DNA from: Polynucleobacter sp.
Lineage (GTDB): Bacteria > Pseudomonadota > Gammaproteobacteria > Burkholderiales > Burkholderiaceae
Reading direction: 5' to 3'
Assembly: GCA_023253245.1 (NCBI GenBank)
Contig: JALRHB010000025.1
Location: 1 to 13,754, forward strand
Length of the DNA: 13,754 nucleotides
This document shows positions 1 through 5,973 of the stretch, piece by piece. Positions within the stretch are counted from its first letter, which is position 1, and every line of letters begins with the position of its first letter. Under the pieces are notes generated by a model that saw only the letters and a list, made by a program, of their open reading frames with translations, was not told the DNA's origin and made no database searches. The position numbers and the translations under genes are program-made.

Positions 1-92
1 CCGGAAATCCCGAGGCAGAGCAAGACCGCGAGCTCTTGGCCGAGCTAGGCCTTAAAACAAAACAAAGTTGTAAAGCCGAGGTATTGGTTTAA
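1..92 (+). CDS. 3' end of an unidentified gene (partial)
   Basis: One frame is open from the window edge (first full codon at 3) to a TAA at 90-92. It encodes about 29 residues, with an acidic, Leu-rich stretch (PEAEQDRELLAELGLK) followed by a short tail containing a cysteine and ending AEVLV. The stop lies 6 bp before the coq7 start, the spacing expected of two co-transcribed genes. The other two forward frames close at 46-48 and 53-55. The fragment is too short for me to recognise a family, so no function is offered. That it is truly coding is inferred from the open frame and the tight spacing. Confidence 0.45.
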   Translation, partial: GNPEAEQDRELLAELGLKTKQSCKAEVLV

Positions 93-98
93 AGATTT

Positions 99-728
99 AT
101 GGCGCTTATTGATCGGTTTATTGTTGAGTTTGACACCGCCCTACGTTCGGTAGTTGGCGGAGCACATGCACGCCGTTTAACGCCAGGGTCAGACGCGCCA
201 TCAATGACAACATTAGACCCTTCACAGCGAGAGCACGCTGCGGGATTGATGCGTGTTAATCATGTCGGTGAGGTATGCGCGCAAGCGCTTTACCAGTCCC
301 AAAAATTAGTGGCGCGTAAGCCTGAAATTTCACGAATGTTGGATCATTCTGGTCAAGAGGAAATGGATCACTTGGCTTGGTGTGAAACGCGGCTTCAGGA
401 GCTGGGTTCACATACCAGTTATCTCAATCCTCTTTGGTATGCAGGATCCTTTGCAATCGGCATGCTTGCTGGCTTAGCGGGCGATCGCTGGAGCCTAGGT
501 TTTGTTGCAGAAACAGAAAAGCAAGTTGAGAATCATCTAGAAAATCACCTTAAAAAATTGCCAGAAGAGGATCATCGCTCTCGTGCAATTGTGGATCAAA
601 TGCGTATAGATGAAATTGAGCATGGTCAGGCTGCAATTTCCGCTGGAGGAAGCCCTCTTCCTGAGCCAGTAAAAAAGATGATGCAGCTAATGTCAAAAGT
701 CATGACGAGTACAGCTTACAAAATCTAG
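99..728 (+). CDS. coq7: 5-demethoxyubiquinol hydroxylase, di-iron Coq7 type
   Basis: The 209-residue protein matches the Coq7 family, which hydroxylates demethoxyubiquinol at C6 of the ring, the penultimate step of ubiquinone synthesis, as a ferritin-like di-iron enzyme bound to the inner membrane face. The expected ligands are visible: E58 in RVNHVGE, the ExxH pair E88/H91 in EEMDHLAW, E140 in AETEKQ, and the second ExxH pair E172/H175 in DEIEHGQ. A hydrophobic stretch near residues 112-128 may serve membrane or quinone contact. Length is typical of betaproteobacterial members. No strong ribosome binding site precedes the ATG; translation may be coupled to the upstream frame ending 6 bp before it. 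E. coli uses unrelated flavin enzymes for this pathway, so Coq7 itself is a lineage hint. The gene is not functionally tied to the cell-wall genes that follow. Confidence 0.95.
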   Translation: MALIDRFIVEFDTALRSVVGGAHARRLTPGSDAPSMTTLDPSQREHAAGLMRVNHVGEVCAQALYQSQKLVARKPEISRMLDHSGQEEMDHLAWCETRLQELGSHTSYLNPLWYAGSFAIGMLAGLAGDRWSLGFVAETEKQVENHLENHLKKLPEEDHRSRAIVDQMRIDEIEHGQAAISAGGSPLPEPVKKMMQLMSKVMTSTAYKI

Positions 729-760
729 TTTCAGTCTATTTTCAAAATTTTTTATTTATA

Positions 761-788
761 ATACTGTTTATTAATACAGTATATTTTT
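761..788 (+). terminator. possible weak intrinsic terminator after coq7
   Basis: A perfect 7-bp inverted repeat, ATACTGT at 761-767 and ACAGTAT at 776-782, encloses an 8-nt loop and is followed by five T residues at 784-788. It lies 33 bp past the coq7 stop, where a terminator would be expected. The stem is AT-rich (two G-C pairs), so its stability is low and it could be chance in AT-rich DNA. Another T-rich tract lies just upstream at 748-757. Confidence 0.35.
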
Positions 789-907
789 GGTGTAATTGGC
801 TTAATAGCTAAGACCTATTCTTAAGTGTATTTTCCAAGCCCTTGTTTCAAGTGATATTTTTATAGGCAGCATTTTCTGAACACATTACGCTAAGTGTTTG
901 TAATCAC

Positions 908-921
908 TAGGAAATTTCCTA
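908..921. promoter_or_regulatory. 14-bp perfect palindrome upstream of the mraZ promoter
   Basis: TAGGAAATTTCCTA is a perfect dyad with no central spacer. It ends 19 bp before the -35 hexamer of the mraZ promoter, where an activator or repressor dimer could sit. I do not recognise it as the site of a known regulator. Its role is inferred only from symmetry and position. Confidence 0.4.
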
Positions 922-940
922 AAAAATTACTTAAAAATGC

Positions 941-969
941 TTGACCCTCTTATTCCAATCCTCTAAAGT
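941..969 (+). promoter_or_regulatory. sigma70-type promoter of the dcw operon
   Basis: TTGACC at 941-946 (5 of 6 matches to the -35 consensus) is followed after exactly 17 bp by TAAAGT at 964-969 (4 of 6 matches to the -10 consensus). An A/T-rich tract at 921-937 adjoins the -35 box in the position of an UP element. Transcription would begin near 976, giving a 5' leader of only about 20 nt before mraZ. The -10 hexamer overlaps the first box of the MraZ-type operator, which suits repression by MraZ. No transcript data support the start site. Confidence 0.7.
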
Positions 970-1002
970 GGGAGGAAGTGTGAAAAAGTGGGGTAAATGG
1001 TG
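965..1002 (+). promoter_or_regulatory. MraZ-type operator: three 10-bp-spaced direct repeats
   Basis: TGGGA (969-973), TGTGA (979-983) and TGGGG (989-993) are direct repeats separated by 5 nt, so they recur once per helical turn. Each is preceded by AAG, giving AAGTG at 966-970, 976-980 and 986-990. A fourth, degenerate copy, TGGTG, lies at 998-1002 one base out of register, inside the first codons of mraZ. Known MraZ proteins bind TGGG-type repeats with 5-nt spacers in E. coli and AAAGTG-type repeats in Mycoplasma; this array resembles both descriptions. It spans from the -10 element to the ribosome binding site, so bound MraZ should block initiation. Function here is inferred. Confidence 0.75.
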
Positions 1003-1428
1003 TTTCAAGGTGCGTCAGCTCTCAATTTGGATGCAAAAGGCCGCATGTCTGTGCCGGCAAAGCATCGTGACGCCTTGTTGGTTCAGGGTGAGGGTCGGGT
1101 CACCTTTACTAAGCATCCTGATGGTTGCCTTCTTTTGTTTCCGCGACCCGAATGGGAAAGCTTTCGTACTCGAGTAGCGCAATTACCAATGGATGCGCAT
1201 TGGTGGCGCCGCATTTTTTTGGGCAATGCTGTAGAAGTCGATCTCGATAGTGCAGGGAGAGTGCTAGTAAGTCCAGAGTTACGAACAGCCGCTGGAATCG
1301 AAAAACAAGTGATGTTGCTCGGTATGGGTAGCCACTTGGAATTGTGGGATGCGGCTACTTATACTGCAAAAGAACAGGCTGCTATTGCGCAGGGCATGCC
1401 TGAAGCATTGAAACAATTTAATTTTTGA
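997..1428 (+). CDS. mraZ: transcriptional regulator MraZ
   Basis: The 143-residue protein belongs to the MraZ/AbrB-like family, ring-forming DNA-binding proteins that repress their own dcw operon. The two characteristic DxxxR motifs are present in the tandem half-domains: LDAKGRMSVP (D12-R16) and LDSAGRVLVSPELR (D84-R88). The start is uncertain. ATG at 997 gives MVFQGAS, while GTG at 1000 gives the MFQGAS that I recall as usual in betaproteobacterial MraZ. GTG 1000 also sits at a better distance (6 nt) from the GGGG at 990-993. A TAA at 994-996 rules out any in-frame start further upstream. It is the first gene of the cluster and lies directly behind a matching operator, which supports autoregulation. 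Confidence 0.95.
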   Translation: MVFQGASALNLDAKGRMSVPAKHRDALLVQGEGRVTFTKHPDGCLLLFPRPEWESFRTRVAQLPMDAHWWRRIFLGNAVEVDLDSAGRVLVSPELRTAAGIEKQVMLLGMGSHLELWDAATYTAKEQAAIAQGMPEALKQFNF

Positions 1429-1440
1429 TGACGGGGTGCC

Positions 1441-2391
1441 ATGAACATAACTCATCGCCCAGTGTTACTGGCCGAGGCGGTGACTGCGCTGATCAGTGGA
1501 CCACTGATTACACCCTCAGACGCTTCAAAAAAAATTTTAATTATCGACGGCACGTTCGGTCGTGGTGGACATACGCAAGCCTTGCTATCAGAGTTGGGCG
1601 CGAATGCGCAGATGATTTCATTCGACAAGGATTCGGAGGCTATCGCAGCTGCCGAAAAAATCAAGGATGCTCGTTTGAGAGTCGTCCACGACAGTTTTGC
1701 AAACATGGATCAATACGCAGAGCCAGCATCAGTCGATGGAATTTTATTAGATCTGGGAATCAGTTCGCCCCAAGTGGACGAAGCTCATCGCGGGTTTTCA
1801 TTTCGGAAAGATGGCCCACTCGATATGCGTATGAATACAGATCATGGATTAACGGTAGCTCAGTGGCTAGAGCAAGCTTCGCAAGAGGAAATCACCCACG
1901 TGATTAAGACTTACGGTGAGGAACGTTTTGCATCTCAAATCGCCAAAGCAATCATCGCTCGGCGCCAGGAGGGTCTTGCGCCCAAAACAACTTCGCAGTT
2001 AGCCAATCTAGTTGCTAGTGTTGTGCGTACTCGTGAAATAGGACAGGATCCAGCGACAAGAACGTTTCAAGCTTTACGTATCTTTATAAATCGTGAGTTG
2101 GAAGATTTAGAGATGGGCCTAAAAGCTGCATTAACTCTATTGAAGCCCGGTGCACGCTTAGCAGTAATTAGTTTTCATTCTCTAGAAGACCGCATTGTGA
2201 AGCAATTTTTGCAAGCAAATGCCAAGCTAGAGGTGCCACGTGGATTGCCATTACGAGATAAAGACTTGCCATTAAGCCCTCTACAAATCATTAGTCGGGT
2301 CAAGCCGAGTGAAGTTGAAGTTCAAGAAAATCCTCGCGCACGTTCTGCGATTATGCGAGTTGCTCAAAAGCGCTTAGGAGTAATGGCTTGA
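1441..2391 (+). CDS. rsmH: 16S rRNA m4C1402 methyltransferase RsmH (MraW)
   Basis: The 316-residue protein is an S-adenosylmethionine-dependent methyltransferase that N4-methylates C1402 of 16S rRNA in the ribosomal P site. Visible family motifs are the SAM-binding DGTFGRGGHT (36-45), DLGISSPQ (104-111), GPLDMRM (125-131), ISFHSLEDR (243-251) and the C-terminal NPRARSA (297-303). The start ATG lies 12 bp after the mraZ stop and 4 nt after a GGGG tract, and the protein begins with the conserved MNITHRPVLL region. Between the first helix and the SAM motif there is a short extra segment (about residues 19-31, SGPLITPSDASKK) that I recall as shorter in many relatives. The stop overlaps the TTG start of ftsL. 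Its place directly behind mraZ is conserved in dcw clusters even though it acts on ribosomes. Confidence 0.97.
   Translation: MNITHRPVLLAEAVTALISGPLITPSDASKKILIIDGTFGRGGHTQALLSELGANAQMISFDKDSEAIAAAEKIKDARLRVVHDSFANMDQYAEPASVDGILLDLGISSPQVDEAHRGFSFRKDGPLDMRMNTDHGLTVAQWLEQASQEEITHVIKTYGEERFASQIAKAIIARRQEGLAPKTTSQLANLVASVVRTREIGQDPATRTFQALRIFINRELEDLEMGLKAALTLLKPGARLAVISFHSLEDRIVKQFLQANAKLEVPRGLPLRDKDLPLSPLQIISRVKPSEVEVQENPRARSAIMRVAQKRLGVMA
2376..2390 (+). promoter_or_regulatory. Shine-Dalgarno and TTG start of ftsL
   Basis: AGGAG at 2376-2380 lies 7 nt before TTG at 2388-2390. No ATG or GTG in this frame sits near the expected N-terminus, and the TTG overlaps the rsmH stop TGA (2389-2391). 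This supports TTG as the true start of ftsL. Confidence 0.7.
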
Positions 2392-2654
2392 ATCGCGCCA
2401 CTTTAACTCTGCTTGTCTTGCTATTGGCATGTGCTTTGTCATTGGTTGCTGCTCAGCAACGCGCTCGAAAATTATTTATTTCACTAGAGCGCGCTCAAAT
2501 TGAAGAGCGCAAGCTTAATCAAGAATGGTTACGTCTTGAGTATGAGCAACGGAACTTGTCAAAATCAGCTCGAATCCGTGATGTAGCTCGCAATCAATTG
2601 CGCATGGTTCCGATTTCTCCGGATCGTACTTTGTATCTGAAGGAGGCAAGATGA
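2388..2654 (+). CDS. ftsL: cell division protein FtsL
   Basis: The 88-residue protein has the FtsL plan: a very short cytoplasmic end, one transmembrane segment (about residues 5-22), then a charged periplasmic heptad-like helix (about 26-62) and a short tail (MVPISPDRTLYLKEAR). In known systems FtsL forms the FtsQLB complex that recruits and activates FtsW-FtsI at the septum. Sequence conservation in this family is low, so the call rests on length, topology and its place between rsmH and ftsI. The start is a TTG preceded by AGGAG, overlapping the rsmH stop; the stop overlaps the ftsI ATG (ATGA). The weak start codon may hold FtsL at a low level. Confidence 0.9.
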   Translation: MNRATLTLLVLLLACALSLVAAQQRARKLFISLERAQIEERKLNQEWLRLEYEQRNLSKSARIRDVARNQLRMVPISPDRTLYLKEAR

Positions 2655-4423
2655 GGCCCGTAGGTTTTTCTACTACGCCAAATCTCGTATTGCGTCTGCC
2701 AATGTGGCGGTCACGCTTGATGCTATTTATGTTGTTCTTTGTATTCATGTTATTGCTGATCCGCGCTTTTTGGATTCAGGGTCCAGGAAACGCATTCTAT
2801 GAGGCTAAAGGGGTGCGCGGAACGCAGCGTGAACTAGAGCTGCCTGCTTCTCGCGGAAAAATTCTGGATCGCAACGGTCAAGTGATTGCCACAAGTCTTG
2901 AGGCTAAGTCGGTTATTGCTTATAACGATACTGTTCCAGATGACTTATCAGCAGAGAAGTTGCATAAGTTAGCAAGCCTCTTACAAATTAGTGAGAGTGA
3001 AGTACGTAAGAAATTAAAAGAAGAGCGTAAGCAAGTTTTTTTAAAGCGACAAGTTGATCCTGCAATTGCACAACAAATTAAGCAATTGGAAATTCCTGGA
3101 ATTGGTCTAAATAACGAATACCGCCGCTTCTACCCAGAGGGTGAAGCAATGGCTCATGTTGTTGGCTTTACCAATGTTGAGGATCGTGGCCAAGAGGGAA
3201 TGGAGCTCTCAAGAGAAAAGGACTTGGCCGGACACCCGGGTCAACGCCGTGTAGTTGTAGATCGCTTAGGTCGGGTTGTCGAAGAGGTTGCAATCTTACA
3301 ACTTCCCCAAAATGGAAAAGATCTGCAATTATCAATTGACAGCAAGATTCAGTTCTTAGCATATAACGCTGTGAAGAATGCCGTAGAGCAGCATCGTGCT
3401 AGTGCAGGTGGAGCTGTCGTTTTAGATACTCAGACTGGTGAAATATTGGCTTTAGCCAATTACCCAAGCTACAACCCGAATGACCGTAAAAAGTTAACAG
3501 GCGAGCAGCTGCGCAATCGAGTTTTAACCGATACATTTGAACCTGGCTCCACCATGAAGCCATTAACGGTTGCAATCGCTCTGGAGAAAGGCGCGGTTTC
3601 ACCAAATACCAATATGGCAATTGGTGCTAAATATTTAATTGGACCCAAACCTATTACCGATACACATCCATACGGTAATTTAACAGTCTCACAGATTATT
3701 CAAAAGTCTAGCAATATTGGCACCGCCAAAATAGCAATGAATAATCTCTCTGCTGAGGAGATGTGGAATTTTTATACCTCAATTGGATTTGGTCAGGCGC
3801 CAAAAATTGGGTTCCCTGGAGCTGTAGCTGGCACAGTTCATCCCTATAAGAAGTGGATGCCAACGGATCAGGCGCGCATTGCATTTGGCTATGGAATTTC
3901 TTCATCGCTTTTTCAGGTGGCCCGTGCTTACACCATTTTTGCCCGTGATGGAGAGTTGGTTCCGTTAACGATTGAGCGTAGCCCAGAATTTAAACACGGT
4001 ACCCAGATCATCTCAGCAAAAACTGCAATTGATATGCGCAGCATGTTGGAGACGGTGACAGAGCCCGGTGGAACCGCAATCAAAGCGCAGGCAGAAGGAT
4101 ATAGAGTTGGTGGAAAAACAGGCACAGCACATAAATTGGTTGGTAAAAGTTACGCCAATAAATACCGTGCTTATTTTGCTGGCTTGGCTCCTATCAGTGC
4201 GCCACGTATTGTTGTTGCTGTCATGATCGATGAGCCTACTGGTGGCAGTCATTATGGTGGCGATGTAGCCGCGCCAGTGTTTTCTACTATTGTTAGTGAG
4301 ACTCTGCGCACTTTGAATGTTTTGCCTGACAACAATTTGAAGCAAATGGTGTTGCAGGATAAAAACTCAGTCGATATTCAGAGCGCTTCTGTAAAATTTC
4401 AACCAGCGGTACTAAAGAGATGA
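2651..4423 (+). CDS. ftsI: septal peptidoglycan transpeptidase FtsI (PBP3)
   Basis: The 590-residue class B penicillin-binding protein cross-links stem peptides during septum formation. A cytoplasmic N-terminus leads into one transmembrane segment (about 22-41). The pedestal domain has the class B signature RGKILDRNG (68-76) and a conserved GxxNxE-like segment near 152-163. The transpeptidase domain has the SxxK motif with nucleophile S300 (STMK, 300-303), the SxN motif SSN (353-355) and the KTGT motif (489-492). The start is supported by AGGAGG at 2641-2646, four nt before the ATG, which overlaps the ftsL stop. The stop overlaps murE. Beta-lactams would be expected to acylate S300. Its partner glycosyltransferase FtsW is encoded downstream in the same cluster. 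Confidence 0.97.
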   Translation: MRPVGFSTTPNLVLRLPMWRSRLMLFMLFFVFMLLLIRAFWIQGPGNAFYEAKGVRGTQRELELPASRGKILDRNGQVIATSLEAKSVIAYNDTVPDDLSAEKLHKLASLLQISESEVRKKLKEERKQVFLKRQVDPAIAQQIKQLEIPGIGLNNEYRRFYPEGEAMAHVVGFTNVEDRGQEGMELSREKDLAGHPGQRRVVVDRLGRVVEEVAILQLPQNGKDLQLSIDSKIQFLAYNAVKNAVEQHRASAGGAVVLDTQTGEILALANYPSYNPNDRKKLTGEQLRNRVLTDTFEPGSTMKPLTVAIALEKGAVSPNTNMAIGAKYLIGPKPITDTHPYGNLTVSQIIQKSSNIGTAKIAMNNLSAEEMWNFYTSIGFGQAPKIGFPGAVAGTVHPYKKWMPTDQARIAFGYGISSSLFQVARAYTIFARDGELVPLTIERSPEFKHGTQIISAKTAIDMRSMLETVTEPGGTAIKAQAEGYRVGGKTGTAHKLVGKSYANKYRAYFAGLAPISAPRIVVAVMIDEPTGGSHYGGDVAAPVFSTIVSETLRTLNVLPDNNLKQMVLQDKNSVDIQSASVKFQPAVLKR

Positions 4424-5973
4424 TGTCGATCGTGATTACTGAACCTGATCAACTGATTTCTCAATTGCGTGATGTCGCTAGTTCTGATGTCCAAGTGAGT
4501 GCGGATAGTCGTCACATCAATAGTGGAGATATTTTCTTTGCATACCCTGTTGGAAGAGGTACTGCGTTTAGGGATGGACGTAAGTACATTGCTACTGCTC
4601 TAGAAAACGGAGCATCGGCAGTTGTATTTGATCCGGCGGATGGAGTCGCTAATGAATATTTGGATCATCCACAATGTTTTGCCATCCCAAATTTAGCGAC
4701 TGTTGCCGGTAACTTATGTTCAGAGTGGTATGACAATCCAAGCAAAAAATTAAAGATCATTGGTGTAACGGGAACTAACGGAAAAACTAGTGTTACTCAG
4801 TGGCTTGCACAAGCATTGGATAGCGAAAATCATCGTACTGCTGTAGTGGGCACGCTTGGCACAGGCTTTCCAGGTGCCTTGCTTTGCTCTGGCTATACCA
4901 CTCCTGATGCACCTCGTTTGCAAAAGGACCTAAAAGAGCTCTTGAAGCAAGGTGCCAAGCAAGTGGTTATGGAAATTTCATCACATGCTCTTGATCAGGG
5001 TCGTGTGGCGGGTCTAGATGTCGCATGCGCAGTGTTTACGAATCTGACTCAAGATCATTTGGATTATCACGGCACAATGGCTGATTATGCTCAGGCCAAA
5101 GAAAAACTCTTTTCGATCCCTACTTTAGAGAATGCCATCATTAACTTAGATGATTCATTTGGACGCGAGTTAGCAGCGAAGCTTTTAGCGGCAAATAAGT
5201 TAAAAGTTTGGGGATATGCCCTAGCAGCCAAATCATTTAGTGGGTTTGAGAAGTTTGGCGAGCGCCTTAAACGAGTCTATGTAAAAGACCTTATGTTTGA
5301 TACCGCTGGCTACGAAGCAGTCTTTGCCAGCCAAGGATTTGAATCTAGCATCCTCCATCTACCAGTTTTAGGTGACTTTAACCTCAGCAATTGTTTGGCG
5401 GTGTGGACTGTATTGTTAACTCAGGGATTAAGTCCAGCGCAAGCTTCGGAGCGTATGGGTAAGCTAAGTCCGGTTCCTGGTCGTATGGAATTAATTCAGT
5501 TAAATAAATCACAAAGAACCGATGGCCCTCTAGTCGTAGTTGATTATGCCCATACTCCAGACGCACTTGCTAAGGCTTTAATTGCATTACGCCCAATTGC
5601 GATACAAAGGGGTGGAAAGATATGGTGTGTCTTTGGTTGTGGTGGAGATCGCGATTCCAGTAAGCGACCACAAATGGGTAGGGTAGCGCAAGAGTATGCT
5701 GATCGCGTTATCCTCACAAGTGATAATCCTCGCTCGGAGGAGCCCGAAGTCATTATCGAAATGATTCTTTCTGGGATGACAAAAGAATCTGAGAATATTC
5801 AATCTTTACCAGATAGAGCTGCAGCAATTATGAGCGCAGTTCGACATGCCGATCTTAAGGATGTCATCTTAGTTGCTGGTAAAGGGCATGAATCGACACA
5901 AGAGGTGAAGGGTAAGAGCTTCGAATTTTCTGATCAAGAGCACATTCGCTTGGCAGCAGGAGGTGCTTTATGA
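4420..5973 (+). CDS. murE: UDP-MurNAc-Ala-Glu:meso-DAP ligase MurE
   Basis: The 517-residue cytoplasmic Mur ligase adds the third stem-peptide residue using ATP. Visible elements are the N-terminal UDP-binding part with SADSRHINSGDIFFA (27-41), the P-loop GVTGTNGKTS (115-124), the substrate segment TTPDAPR (160-166), ISSHALDQGR (186-195), TNLTQDHLDYHG (207-218) and K227 in YAQAKEKLF, the expected carbamylated lysine. The C-terminal domain has DYAHTPDAL (375-383) and DNPRSEEP (435-442). The DNPR motif is the known signature for meso-diaminopimelate rather than lysine. Two adjacent ATGs (4420 and 4423) could start it. Only AAAGAG lies just upstream, so the ribosome site is weak and coupling to ftsI, whose stop it overlaps, is likely. 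Confidence 0.97.
   Translation: MMSIVITEPDQLISQLRDVASSDVQVSADSRHINSGDIFFAYPVGRGTAFRDGRKYIATALENGASAVVFDPADGVANEYLDHPQCFAIPNLATVAGNLCSEWYDNPSKKLKIIGVTGTNGKTSVTQWLAQALDSENHRTAVVGTLGTGFPGALLCSGYTTPDAPRLQKDLKELLKQGAKQVVMEISSHALDQGRVAGLDVACAVFTNLTQDHLDYHGTMADYAQAKEKLFSIPTLENAIINLDDSFGRELAAKLLAANKLKVWGYALAAKSFSGFEKFGERLKRVYVKDLMFDTAGYEAVFASQGFESSILHLPVLGDFNLSNCLAVWTVLLTQGLSPAQASERMGKLSPVPGRMELIQLNKSQRTDGPLVVVDYAHTPDALAKALIALRPIAIQRGGKIWCVFGCGGDRDSSKRPQMGRVAQEYADRVILTSDNPRSEEPEVIIEMILSGMTKESENIQSLPDRAAAIMSAVRHADLKDVILVAGKGHESTQEVKGKSFEFSDQEHIRLAAGGAL

Larger units (their letters stand above)
729..940. other. non-coding gap between coq7 and the mraZ promoter
   Basis: This AT-rich stretch has no credible ORF on either strand. 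After the terminator candidate (761-788) it contains several short inverted repeats. AGTGAT at 850-855 pairs with ATCACT at 903-908. AACAC at 879-883 pairs with GTGTT at 894-898. ATTAC at 884-888 pairs with GTAAT at 900-904. These overlap one another, so at most a subset could form at once. The strongest element is the palindrome at 908-921. The A-rich tract at 921-937 directly precedes the -35 box and may act as an UP element. Confidence 0.6.

Noticed and set aside
941..1177. Forward frame of 78 codons overlapping the mraZ promoter and gene
   Set aside because: It would start at the TTG of the -35 hexamer, lacks a ribosome site, and runs out of frame through the well-conserved MraZ coding sequence.
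1425..1907. Forward frame of 160 codons over the mraZ end and rsmH
   Set aside because: It overlaps almost wholly with rsmH in another frame. Its product has an Arg/Ser/Cys-rich composition with no recognisable domain, while rsmH carries all its family motifs.
4013..4345. Reverse-strand frame of 110 codons inside ftsI
   Set aside because: It lies antisense to the conserved transpeptidase region containing KTGT; Cys-, Ser- and Asn-rich composition and no promoter or ribosome site support it.
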